Assembly (NCBI RefSeq): GCF_900109615.1 | Contig: NZ_FOIX01000001.1 | Span: forward strand, 62,001-126,000 | DNA length: 64,000 nt | Direction of reading: 5' to 3' | Source of the DNA: Kaistella antarctica | Lineage (GTDB): Bacteria > Bacteroidota > Bacteroidia > Flavobacteriales > Weeksellaceae | Shown: positions 53,425 to 61,173 of the stretch, one piece after another | Layout: the number at the start of each line of letters is the position of its first letter | Numbering within the stretch: the stretch's first letter is position 1 | Made by a program: the position numbers and the translations under genes | Notes under the pieces: generated by a model | The model's input: only the letters and a program-made list of their open reading frames with translations | The model's database searches: none | Told to the model about the DNA's origin: nothing

Positions 53425-53471
53425 ATGGATTAGATTCATCAAACATATTCTATAAGTTTAATAAAACTCAA

Positions 53472-54512
53472 ATGTCAGACCTTAAAAATAGCCCTAAAAC
53501 TAATTTCGCTTTTCAAAGAAATGTTGCCCTGGTGGGAATCTTTCTTTTCGTCGCCAAATTATTGGCTTGGCATTTCACCAATTCCGATGCGGTATTTTCT
53601 GACGCCATGGAAAGTATTGTGAATATCATCGCAGCTTTCATGGGTTTGTACTCGCTTTATCTCGCTGCAAAACCGAAAGATGTTGAACATCCTTACGGCC
53701 ACGGAAAAGTGGAGTTTGTAACATCTGGCGTTGAAGGCGCTTTAATTATTTTCGCTGGAATTATAATTATCGTCCAATCTGTTAATTCTCTTCTACTCGG
53801 AAATATTCCGAAACAATTGGATTGGGGAATTTGGATTGTCGCGGCTACTGCCGTTATCAATTATTTAATGGGACATATTTCTTATGAGAAAGGACTCAAA
53901 GAAAATTCGCTTGTTTTACAAAGTTCCGGCAAACATTTGAAAAGCGACACTTTTACAACAATCGGAGTTGTGGTCAGTTTGGTTTTGGTTCAATGGACAA
54001 AGCTATATTGGATCGATGCGGTGGTCGCCCTACTCTTTGGTAGCTACATTATGTTTATCGGATATAAGATCATCAGAAAATCCTTGAGCGGCATTATGGA
54101 TGAAGCCGATTTGGGAATGTTGAAAAGCTTATCTCAGTTTTTGAATGAACACCGGAAACCCGACTGGGTCGATCTTCACAATATGCGAATCCAGCAACAT
54201 GGAAGCGGTCTGCATATCGATGCTCATTTCACCTTGCCTTGGTACTATGAATTGAGAAAAGCGCACAATGAAATGGAAGATTTATACAAACTCATTGGTG
54301 AAAACACCGACCGCACGATTGAATTTAATTTTCATCTGGATGATTGTAAATCTTTTTCTTGTGAAATCTGTGAATTACAGCAATGTCCGGCCAGACAGAA
54401 GCCATTTGTAAAGAAAATAGAATGGAATGAAGAGACAATCGCTCAGGTTGCGAAACATTCCCTTAAAGATTGCCCTTCTGAACGTGTTTTCGATAGTAAA
54501 ACAAAGGAATAA
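53472..54512 (+). CDS. Cation diffusion facilitator family transporter
   Basis: From ATG 53472 the protein has 346 residues. An in-frame start at 53412 lies in the asd terminator and is rejected. 'SDAVFSDAMESIVNIIAAFM' and 'HPYGHGKVEFVTSGVEGALI' hold the metal-site D/H residues of CDF proteins. 'LKSDTFTTIGVVVSLVLVQW' and 'WIDAVVALLFGSYIMFIGYK' are the other CDF helices. The C-terminal part adds an extra Cys-rich segment 'DCKSFSCEICELQQC' that may bind metal. Zn2+, Fe2+ or Mn2+ export is likely. The 3' end overlaps the convergent exosortase-associated gene by 50 bases. Confidence 0.9.
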   Translation: MSDLKNSPKTNFAFQRNVALVGIFLFVAKLLAWHFTNSDAVFSDAMESIVNIIAAFMGLYSLYLAAKPKDVEHPYGHGKVEFVTSGVEGALIIFAGIIIIVQSVNSLLLGNIPKQLDWGIWIVAATAVINYLMGHISYEKGLKENSLVLQSSGKHLKSDTFTTIGVVVSLVLVQWTKLYWIDAVVALLFGSYIMFIGYKIIRKSLSGIMDEADLGMLKSLSQFLNEHRKPDWVDLHNMRIQQHGSGLHIDAHFTLPWYYELRKAHNEMEDLYKLIGENTDRTIEFNFHLDDCKSFSCEICELQQCPARQKPFVKKIEWNEETIAQVAKHSLKDCPSERVFDSKTKE

Positions 54513-54900
54513 TCAGCAACAAAATCAACGGTTGAATCACGAATCTCCTCATGTAAAAAGAGAAAAGATAGCCAACTTCAAATTGGGTATGAATACAGTA
54601 AAGATAGATTGGGAAAGTGATGGCGAAAACAATCACCATTAAAACTACCGCTTGCAAAGTCCATTGTTTATTTTTAAAAATAAAATAAACTACCGCGGCT
54701 GATAGCAATAAATTTAAAGTAAACCGAAAGAGATAATTCAGTGTTAAAGGCAGCCAGTTGAAATCTGGAAAGGACGCCTGTTTATTTGCTAAATGAAAAA
54801 ATTCTTGAAATGGATCGTAAAACAATTCACCTTCCACCATTCTTACAGCGATCAAACCAAAAATAGCGACTGCTACTAAAATCCATCTAAGCGGGTTCAT
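54463..54900 (-). CDS. Exosortase F system-associated membrane protein
   Basis: A 145-residue protein with about four membrane helices. 'RMVEGELFYDPFQEFFHLAN' and 'LNYLFRFTLNLLLSAAVVYF', and the partnership with XrtF, match the flavobacterial XrtF-associated family (TIGR04127). Its start overlaps the xrtF stop by 14 bases. Its 3' end overlaps the convergent CDF gene by 50 bases. Its function within the exosortase system is unknown. Confidence 0.85.
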   Translation of the reverse strand: MNPLRWILVAVAIFGLIAVRMVEGELFYDPFQEFFHLANKQASFPDFNWLPLTLNYLFRFTLNLLLSAAVVYFIFKNKQWTLQAVVLMVIVFAITFPIYLYCIHTQFEVGYLFSFYMRRFVIQPLILLLIIPLFYYRKHVQKGNL

Positions 54901-55429
54901 CTTCTACATTCTTTAAGGCATAAAACTTAATCCAGACTAACCAAAGCGCCACCACGGTACCATAAATAATCGCGGGAAAGAGATAATCATGGCCAATTTT
55001 AGAGTACTGCGGATATTCAACCAATAAGATATTCAACCCGACAATTCGCAAAACATTCATAATATGAAGAATTACTAAACCAACAGCCGCGAAAACAAAA
55101 GTTTTAAAACCTTCATAAAAAGCAAAGATAAACGCTAAGAATAAAATGATTACCGAAATTGCATTGCAACCTTCTACCATTCGGGAAACGTATTTCCCAC
55201 TTACATAAAACCAAGTGGTTTCATCCTGCGGTTTTCCCGCAACCATTTGCGAGGTATATCCAAACAGATTTTGAATAAAATCTACTTGAGTCATTACCCA
55301 AGTTGAAAACGGATCAAGGCCGGCATTTTTAAATCCATTCAGATAAAATTGATAACCTAAAACCATCACTACATATAAAATGATGAAACGAAGAAGTATT
55401 TTCAGTACAGGCTTGAAATCATTGAACAT
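54887..55429 (-). CDS. xrtF: Exosortase family protein XrtF
   Basis: A 180-residue integral membrane transpeptidase-like protein from ATG 55429 (MFNDFKPVLK). The exosortase triad is visible: Cys in 'RMVEGCNAISVIILFLAF', Arg in 'HIMNVLRIVGLNILL' and His in 'KIGHDYLFPAIIYG'. XrtF is the flavobacterial type with no well-defined sorting tail. A longer frame to 55501 is possible, but it runs through the promoter element at 55435-55442 and into the divergent gene, so it is rejected. Confidence 0.9.
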   Translation of the reverse strand: MFNDFKPVLKILLRFIILYVVMVLGYQFYLNGFKNAGLDPFSTWVMTQVDFIQNLFGYTSQMVAGKPQDETTWFYVSGKYVSRMVEGCNAISVIILFLAFIFAFYEGFKTFVFAAVGLVILHIMNVLRIVGLNILLVEYPQYSKIGHDYLFPAIIYGTVVALWLVWIKFYALKNVEDEPA

Positions 55430-55434
55430 AACTG

Positions 55435-55442
55435 CAAATATA
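55435..55442 (-). promoter_or_regulatory. -7 promoter element for xrtF
   Basis: CAAATATA on the plus strand is TATATTTG on the minus strand, five bases upstream of the xrtF ATG at 55429. It is back-to-back with the plus-strand element at 55468-55475. Confidence 0.62.
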
Positions 55443-55467
55443 CTGTTTTCTAAAATACGTTTTTCGC

Positions 55468-55475
55468 TATCTTTG
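55468..55475 (+). promoter_or_regulatory. -7 promoter element for the sugar kinase operon
   Basis: TATCTTTG, seven bases before ATG 55483. Divergent from the xrtF element, with 25 bases between the two -7 boxes, so the two promoters must share or compete for DNA. Confidence 0.62.
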
Positions 55476-55482
55476 TAAAAGT

Positions 55483-56517
55483 ATGATTGACCAAAAAGCA
55501 AAAGAATTTTTCGAAAAGTACATCGGAGAAACTGCGCAAGATTTTTTCACCTTGGCTCAAAGTGGTTCTGCCAGAATCAATTTTGTAGGCAAAAGTTCTG
55601 AGGACAAATACATCATCACCTACAACGAAAACAGCCGCGAGAACGAAAGCTTTTATTATTTCTCAGCCTTATTTTCTGATTTAAAAGTTAAGGCACCAAA
55701 AGTTTTAAATATTTCTGAAGAACGAACTCTGTATATTCAAGAATTTCTGGGAGAGCAAACTTTATCGGAAATTATTGAAGCAGAAGGCTTGACCAATCGA
55801 GTAAAAAGTTTAGTTAAAAAAGCCCTTCAACAATTGGCAGCGGTTCAAATCAAAACAGAAAAAAAAATCGATTATTCAAAGACTTTCGAATACGAAAAGT
55901 ATGACGAGTTGCCCATTACGAGCGATTTGTTTTATTTCAAAAGTTTTATCGCTGATGTTTTAGAAATTCCATATCACAAATCCTCTCTTCTATTAGAATT
56001 TAAAAAATTGGTTTCCAAAATAGAAAGCTTGGAGCCAAAAGGAATTATGATGCGCGACTTTCAAGCTCGTAATATTATGGTCAATAAAAAAGAGGAAGTT
56101 TTCTTTATCGATTACCAAGCTGCGATGAAAGGACCTTTGATGTACGATGTAATTTCATTTCTCTATCAAGCAAAAGCTAATTTCCCAAAAGACTATAAAG
56201 AGGAAATGCTGGATTACTACTTCTCTTTCTGGATGCAAGAAAAGGCAGCGGAATTAAAGAACTCGGTGAAGCCGATTCAGCTAATACGTTTTCTGCAAGT
56301 GTTGGGCGCCTACGGTTTCAGAGGATTGATTCAAAGAAAACAACATTTTATTTCGAGCCTTGATAAAGGAATCGAAAACCTTTATGAATTTTCAAATTCG
56401 TGGGAAGAAATGGAAGAGTATCCTGAGTTGAAAAATTTAATTAATCAATTAAAAACGGATGATATTAAATGTAAAATTGAAAAAATGATTGCGAAGGATC
56501 AGATAAATAAAAATTAA
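55483..56517 (+). CDS. Aminoglycoside-phosphotransferase-fold sugar kinase (AmgK-like)
   Basis: A 344-residue APH-fold protein. 'QSGSARINFVGKSSED' is the N-lobe glycine/arginine loop. 'GIMMRDFQARNIMVNKKEEV' (catalytic Asp) and 'FFIDYQAAMKGPLMYDVIS' (metal Asp) are the kinase loops. The best-known relatives are AmgK anomeric N-acetylmuramate/N-acetylglucosamine kinases, and a MurU-like nucleotidyltransferase follows. Together they would turn recycled amino sugars into UDP sugars. A choline/aminoglycoside kinase is a less likely reading. Confidence 0.85.
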   Translation: MIDQKAKEFFEKYIGETAQDFFTLAQSGSARINFVGKSSEDKYIITYNENSRENESFYYFSALFSDLKVKAPKVLNISEERTLYIQEFLGEQTLSEIIEAEGLTNRVKSLVKKALQQLAAVQIKTEKKIDYSKTFEYEKYDELPITSDLFYFKSFIADVLEIPYHKSSLLLEFKKLVSKIESLEPKGIMMRDFQARNIMVNKKEEVFFIDYQAAMKGPLMYDVISFLYQAKANFPKDYKEEMLDYYFSFWMQEKAAELKNSVKPIQLIRFLQVLGAYGFRGLIQRKQHFISSLDKGIENLYEFSNSWEEMEEYPELKNLINQLKTDDIKCKIEKMIAKDQINKN

Positions 56518-56562
56518 TACGTCATCTTTAACCATTAAGAAATTAAGTAAAATTAAGGACGA

Positions 56563-56972
56563 ATGTTAGTAACCAAAAAACAAGTAACCCAATTGTCATA
56601 TGATATTACAGGTTTTGCAATAAAGTTCACAAGAATCTCGGGCCTGGTTTATTGGAAAGCATCTAAGAAACCTGCCTTAAATTTGAGTTGGAAAGAAACG
56701 GTTATTCTGTAAAACAGTAAGTAACGGCAGATGTCGTTTATGACGGTCTATTAATGGCAACAACCTTGAAACTTGATTTATTGGTTAATGATTTAGTTGT
56801 TGTAGAATTAAAAACGGTAGAGGAATTAAAACCTGTCCATCAAGCACAATTATTAACGTATATGAAATTGCTACAGAAACCTCAAGGATTATTAATTAAT
56901 TTTTTCACTGATAATATTATAAAGTCAATGAAGCCTTTTGTAAATGAATACTTTACCTCTCTTCCAGATTAA
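56563..56972 (+). pseudogene. Decayed GxxExxY-family gene
   Basis: The region keeps the pattern of GxxExxY proteins but is broken. It opens with ATG 56563 ('VTQLSYDITGFAIK'). A base is missing near 56620-56626. In the shifted frame it continues 'VHKNLGPGLLESI' then stop TAA at 56664, 'CLKFELERNGYSVKQ' then stop TAA at 56718, and finally an intact end from ATG 56754 ('LKLDLLVNDLVVVELKTVEE' to 'QLLTYMKLLQKPQGLLINFF'). With one frameshift and two in-frame stops, no full product is possible. Confidence 0.85.
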
Positions 56973-57018
56973 TCTTAATAATTCTTAATACCTTAATGGT
57001 TAAATAATGAAATAAATA

Positions 57019-57426
57019 ATGAGTTTAAAAATAGAAATACATAGTTTTTCCTATAAAAAAGGAGGCATCCCAAAGGACAATTCCGGCAATGGTGGCGGTT
57101 TTGCTTTTGATTGCCGCGGAATTTTAAATCCAGGCAGAGTTGAAGAATATAAAATTCAAACAGGTTGCGATATCGGCGTACAGGATTATTTAGAAACGAA
57201 AACCGAAATGCCTAATTTCCTGGAGTTGGTCAAAAACATCGTCTCCATTAATATTGATAATTATATCGGTCGAGATTTCGATCATCTTCAAATTAATTTT
57301 GGCTGTACGGGCGGACAACACCGTTCAGTCTACGCAGCAGAAAAAATAGCTAAGTTTATTCGAGAAAAATATCCTCAAACAATGGTCACCCTTAATCACG
57401 ACGAACAACCACAACTAAATTCATAA
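57019..57426 (+). CDS. Stand-alone RapZ C-terminal-domain protein
   Basis: A 135-residue protein matching only the C-terminal domain of RapZ. It has 'GGGFAFDCRGILNPGRVEEY' and the phosphate-binding 'FGCTGGQHRSVYAAEKIAKF'. In E. coli RapZ this domain binds glucosamine-6-phosphate and small RNAs that control GlmS. The Walker A kinase-like N-terminal half is absent. It lies between a sugar kinase and a nucleotidyltransferase for recycled sugars, so a sugar-phosphate-sensing role is plausible. Confidence 0.87.
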   Translation: MSLKIEIHSFSYKKGGIPKDNSGNGGGFAFDCRGILNPGRVEEYKIQTGCDIGVQDYLETKTEMPNFLELVKNIVSINIDNYIGRDFDHLQINFGCTGGQHRSVYAAEKIAKFIREKYPQTMVTLNHDEQPQLNS

Positions 57427-57494
57427 TTGATGAATGATCGTTGATGAATCATTGTACTCATCAATTATTAATCATCAATTATCATTGATAAATT
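57424..57494. repeat. Imperfect repeats in the RapZ-nucleotidyltransferase spacer
   Basis: The spacer consists of TGATGAAT/ATCATCAATT-type short repeats. A 10-base inverted pair is TAATTGATGA (57424-57433) and TCATCAATTA (57458-57467). No T-run follows. It resembles the other simple-repeat spacers in the window. Confidence 0.6.
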
Positions 57495-58208
57495 ATGAAA
57501 GCACTTATCTTCGCGGCGGGAAAAGGAACCCGGCTGAAACCTTTTACTGATCATCATCCGAAAGCTTTGGCCTTGGTTAATGAAGTTCCGTTGTTAGAGA
57601 GGAACATCAAATATTTACAAAGTTTCGGCATCAATGATTTCGTGATTAATATTCATCATTTTGGTCAGCAGATTTCAGACTTTCTGAAAAAGAATAATAA
57701 CTTTCATGCTCACATTGAACTTTCAGATGAGAAAGATCAGCTTTTAGAAACTGGTGGCGGATTGGTTTTTGCTAAAAAGTTCTTGGATCACGGGGAAGAT
57801 TTTTTGATTATGAATGCTGATATTCTGACCGATTTAGATTTGAACTATTTTATAGAATACCATCAGGAAAAAAAAGATTTTGCTACATTAGCAGTATCTG
57901 ACCGCAAAAGTTCTCGCAAACTTCTTTTCAATCCAGAAATGATTCTGAAAGGTTGGATGAATGTAGAATCTGGCGAACAGCGACTCGCAGAATTTAACAA
58001 AGCTTTTAAACCGCTGGCTTTTAGCGGTATTCATTGTGTAAACCCAGAGATTTTTAACAAAATAAAAAGAACCGGAAAGTTTTCCATTATGGAAGAGTAT
58101 TTGGATTTGATGACCAACGAAAGTATCAGCGGTTACGAACATTCAGCCACAATTATTGATGTGGGCAGACCAGAATCAGTAATAGAAGCAGAAAAATTTT
58201 TTAAATAA
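57495..58208 (+). CDS. Sugar-1-phosphate nucleotidyltransferase (MurU-like)
   Basis: A 237-residue GT-A-fold nucleotidyltransferase. The N-terminal signature 'ALIFAAGKGTRLKPFTDHHP' with the following 'KAL' contacts the nucleotide. 'LLETGGGLVFAKKFL' and 'FLIMNADILTDLDL' contain the metal-binding Asp. 'IIDVGRPESVIEA' is the C-terminal motif. It probably makes a UDP-sugar from the product of the AmgK-like kinase, as in the MurU recycling route. NDP-mannose-type synthesis cannot be excluded. Confidence 0.88.
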   Translation: MKALIFAAGKGTRLKPFTDHHPKALALVNEVPLLERNIKYLQSFGINDFVINIHHFGQQISDFLKKNNNFHAHIELSDEKDQLLETGGGLVFAKKFLDHGEDFLIMNADILTDLDLNYFIEYHQEKKDFATLAVSDRKSSRKLLFNPEMILKGWMNVESGEQRLAEFNKAFKPLAFSGIHCVNPEIFNKIKRTGKFSIMEEYLDLMTNESISGYEHSATIIDVGRPESVIEAEKFFK

Positions 58209-58212
58209 GAAA

Positions 58213-58971
58213 ATGAGTAAAATAAACAGAGGAAAAGGAACGATTAAAGCAGTACAAGACAATCCGTTTGAGATTGACCAAAAAGTACAGAATTCCTTTA
58301 AAGAAAAAACCTGGGATGAGACCATTACCAAAGACAGCTGGATGGTTTTTAAAATCATGGCAGAATTTGTAGATGGCTACGAAAGAATGGCGAAGATTGG
58401 CCCTTGCGTTTCCCTCTTCGGGTCCGCTAGAATGAAACCAGAAGATCCTCGCTACGAATTAGCGGTTGATATAGCCGAAAAAATTACAGAGATTGGGTTC
58501 GGTGTCATTACCGGCGGCGGTCCTGGAATTATGGAAGCTGGAAACAAAGGCGCGCGTAAAGGAGGTGGAAAATCCATCGGTCTTAATATTGATTTGCCTT
58601 TTGAACAACATTTCAATCCCTATATTGATAAAGGTCTCAGCATTGATTTTGATTATTTCTTTATTCGAAAAGTTATTTTTGTAAAATATTCTCAAGGATT
58701 TATCGTGATGCCAGGCGGTTTCGGAACGCTGGATGAATTAATGGAAGCCATCACTTTAATTCAAACTCATAAAATTGGCAGATTCCCAATAGTTTTAGTC
58801 GGCACCAAATTTTGGGCGGGCTTACTCGACTGGTTCAAAAACACCTTATTAGAAAGCGGAATGATTTCCGAAGAAGATCTCAGTTTATACCGCGTGGTAG
58901 ATACAGCAGAAGACGCGGTTGCCCATATAAAGGCGTTTTACGATAAATATCAGGTCAACGTAAACTTCTAG
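58213..58971 (+). CDS. LOG-family protein (TIGR00730-type Rossmann fold)
   Basis: A 252-residue protein. 'CVSLFGSARMKPEDPRY', 'GVITGGGPGIMEAGNKGARK' (the GGGxGIM substrate loop) and 'PGGFGTLDELMEAITLIQ' (the PGGxGTxxE catalytic loop) define the LOG family. These release free bases from nucleoside monophosphates. It is four bases after the nucleotidyltransferase gene, so likely in the same transcript. Confidence 0.93.
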   Translation: MSKINRGKGTIKAVQDNPFEIDQKVQNSFKEKTWDETITKDSWMVFKIMAEFVDGYERMAKIGPCVSLFGSARMKPEDPRYELAVDIAEKITEIGFGVITGGGPGIMEAGNKGARKGGGKSIGLNIDLPFEQHFNPYIDKGLSIDFDYFFIRKVIFVKYSQGFIVMPGGFGTLDELMEAITLIQTHKIGRFPIVLVGTKFWAGLLDWFKNTLLESGMISEEDLSLYRVVDTAEDAVAHIKAFYDKYQVNVNF

Positions 58972-58978
58972 TTGGCAC

Positions 58979-58986
58979 TATATTTG
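58979..58986 (+). promoter_or_regulatory. -7 promoter element for the DUF6702 gene
   Basis: TATATTTG, 25 bases before ATG 59012 and eight bases after the LOG gene stop. Confidence 0.55.
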
Positions 58987-59011
58987 AGATTATTTAATAT
59001 AAAATAGAGAG

Positions 59012-59482
59012 ATGAAAAAATATATACATGTTACCTGGATATTTGCCTTGATGATTTTCATGAGTTTCGCTGACGCAGACTTTTATTCATCAATGACAAA
59101 AGTAGATTATCTGGAAGGTAGTAAGACATTGAAATTTACGACGAAACTCAACACCGCTCACATTTCCGACGCTATCAAAATCAATCCGAACACGGCTAGT
59201 TTCGAAGCAGAAGTTAAAAAATATGTGAACAATAATTTCGATTTGTATGTGAATGGAAGCACGAAAAATTTAACTTTTACAGGAAGCCAAGTCAACGGAG
59301 AATCAGTTTGGGTTTATTTTGAAGCAAGCGGTATAGGTGAAATTAGCACCATCCGCATCAAAAACACAATTTTATTAAGTGCTTTTCCGAAACAATTTAA
59401 TCTGGTGAATATTGCGTACAAAGGCAATCAGAAAACCATGAATTTCCAACGAGGAAAAGAGGTGAATGAAGTCAGTTTTTAA
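59012..59482 (+). CDS. DUF6702-like secreted protein
   Basis: A 156-residue protein with N-terminal signal 'YIHVTWIFALMIFMSFADA'. The mature part 'HISDAIKINPNTASFEAEVK' and 'YLEGSKTLKFTTKLNTAHIS' match a small Bacteroidota family known as DUF6702. It is probably periplasmic. No enzymatic residues were noticed. A terminator follows. Confidence 0.75.
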   Translation: MKKYIHVTWIFALMIFMSFADADFYSSMTKVDYLEGSKTLKFTTKLNTAHISDAIKINPNTASFEAEVKKYVNNNFDLYVNGSTKNLTFTGSQVNGESVWVYFEASGIGEISTIRIKNTILLSAFPKQFNLVNIAYKGNQKTMNFQRGKEVNEVSF

Positions 59483-59503
59483 AAACAAGACAAAATAAGA
59501 ATA

Positions 59504-59534
59504 AAATCCGTCTCATCACATGAGGCGGATTTTT
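59504..59534 (+). terminator. Rho-independent terminator between convergent units
   Basis: AAATCCG-t-CTCA (59504-59515) pairs with TGAG-g-CGGATTT (59521-59532), around TCACA. A T-run follows on the plus strand. The minus-strand unit from 63261 ends nearby at 59582, and the hairpin may serve both. Confidence 0.82.
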
Positions 59535-59581
59535 CTTTGAAATACAATTAGTATTTCGGTAACAATTATAAAAACTAAGAA

Positions 59582-59911
59582 TTATCTATTATTGAGCTGC
59601 TGCATTCCTTCAGACGAAACCATATCGTAATTCCAGGCAGGTTCAAAAACGAGATCGATTTCAACTTCATGTCCGGGAAGTTCTTTTTCTAAAGAATTTT
59701 TAACTCCAGTTTGTATGGCTTCACCCATCGGGCAATGTGGAGTTGTTAAAGTCATCGTGACCTTGATAATATTTTCTTCTTTTATTTCAACATCATACAC
59801 CAAACCTAAATCGACGATGTTCACCATCAGTTCAGGATCGATTACTTCATAGAGCGCCATTTCAGCACGACTTATTTTATCGTAATTTTTATCGGTAGAA
59901 TCGAGTATCAT
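59582..59911 (-). CDS. DUF59/MIP18-family Fe-S cluster assembly-like protein
   Basis: A 109-residue protein. 'IDPELMVNIVDLGLVYDVEI' and 'MTLTTPHCPMGEAIQTGVKN' (Cys) are the family motifs of SufT/PaaD/MIP18 proteins, which help mature Fe-S proteins. It overlaps the upstream membrane-protein gene by four bases and is the last gene of the nitrosative-stress-type cluster. Here it may help repair or load Fe-S clusters damaged by NO, which is inference. Confidence 0.88.
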   Translation of the reverse strand: MILDSTDKNYDKISRAEMALYEVIDPELMVNIVDLGLVYDVEIKEENIIKVTMTLTTPHCPMGEAIQTGVKNSLEKELPGHEVEIDLVFEPAWNYDMVSSEGMQQLNNR

Positions 59912-61173
59912 GATATTTTATTTCTTTTGTGGAACATTAATTTAAAAACATTGATATTGTATAAAACGGCGACTATAACCCATAATATCGCACCTATTCT
60001 AATTACGATTACTTGTTGCAGGATTATTCCCAAAGCAAAAACCAAAAAGGCTGCAATAAAAGTTCTGAATTGCCAAATGGTGAGTTTCTCGCTGTATAAA
60101 TCTTTTGGCAACGGCACTTTTACTTTACCGGAAAGATTTTTATAATGGTCATTCCAGATAATGAAAGGCAGCGTTTTAAAGGTTTTCCCTAAAATAATAC
60201 TGGTAATCCAACCCATAAATAGAAGTGTTCCGTAAAGCATGGTCCAGCGATAACCACTGCTAAAATATACAGCTGGTAAAAGTAAGATGGAAAGTACTAA
60301 CGCTAAAAAGGAAAGGAAAGCGTGTTTCATCAACAACTCAATTCTCTTTCTTAAACGGTTTTTAAAAGTATCGTATAAATAAAGCAACCAAAGTATAATT
60401 CCCATTAAAACAATCGCGGTGTAAATTAAAACCCGGGAACTCACTCCAATAAAATATCCATCTGCGAGGAAAAGAATCAATCCTACGTTTTGAAAAATAA
60501 AAGCCCATTTCAACAAATAGTCTTTGCTTGATTTCCCCAATAAAAACATCGGAACTAATTTGGTGCTTACTCCAGTAATGAGTTGTAAAAACCAACCAGT
60601 AAATCCAGCGTGAGCATGGAGTTTTAATATTTCTAAATGACTTTGTTTAAAGAAAGGAAACTTTAAATTAATGGCCAGTAATAAACCAACAATGACGGTA
60701 AACAAAAGCCAGATTGCAGAACTCGTTAAAAAGAGTTTTTGAATCGAATATTTCTTACATATCCTACTCGTTTTCAAAACATTAAGCAAATAAAGACTTG
60801 CTGAAATCACAATCAACGATCCACCAGAAATCATCACCCAACCCACCGTTAAATTCCAGAAATTGGTGGTCAGTAAAATCATTCCCAAAGTCAAAGTGTA
60901 CCAAACGAAAGAAGCCATCTTCTCGCTGTACAAGTCTTGTTCGCAAATAACAGGCAACAGCTGATGTGCGGCGCCAAAAATAATCATCGTTCCCCAACCT
61001 AAAGCCGCGACATGAACCATAGTGAGCAAATGGGGCGTAAAATAATGTTGTGTAAATGATTGCGGACTAAAAACCATCAAAACGCAAAGCACGAAAAACA
61101 TCACTGCTCCGGTCGCATAAAACGGAAGGACCGCACTATTTCCTGGAGCTTTTCCTATACTAACTTGTGCCAT
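59908..61173 (-). CDS. Heme-copper-oxidase-like membrane protein (NorB/COX1-like)
   Basis: A 421-residue protein with about twelve membrane helices. Histidines in helix-like context, His54 and His70 in 'MVHVAALGWGTMIIFGAAHQ' and His186/His188 in 'ILKLHAHAGFTGWFLQLITG', recall heme/metal ligands of COX1/NorB subunits. The full oxidase pattern is not present, so activity is uncertain. Its neighbours are NO-repair-type genes, which favours an NO-related role. It begins one base from the preceding gene's stop. Confidence 0.72.
   Translation of the reverse strand: MAQVSIGKAPGNSAVLPFYATGAVMFFVLCVLMVFSPQSFTQHYFTPHLLTMVHVAALGWGTMIIFGAAHQLLPVICEQDLYSEKMASFVWYTLTLGMILLTTNFWNLTVGWVMISGGSLIVISASLYLLNVLKTSRICKKYSIQKLFLTSSAIWLLFTVIVGLLLAINLKFPFFKQSHLEILKLHAHAGFTGWFLQLITGVSTKLVPMFLLGKSSKDYLLKWAFIFQNVGLILFLADGYFIGVSSRVLIYTAIVLMGIILWLLYLYDTFKNRLRKRIELLMKHAFLSFLALVLSILLLPAVYFSSGYRWTMLYGTLLFMGWITSIILGKTFKTLPFIIWNDHYKNLSGKVKVPLPKDLYSEKLTIWQFRTFIAAFLVFALGIILQQVIVIRIGAILWVIVAVLYNINVFKLMFHKRNKIS

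Noticed and set aside
53412..53471. Upstream start for the CDF transporter
   Set aside because: It begins in the right arm of the asd terminator hairpin and adds residues not typical of the family.
55430..55501. Longer N-terminus for XrtF
   Set aside because: It would read through the xrtF promoter element and overlap the start of the divergent kinase gene.
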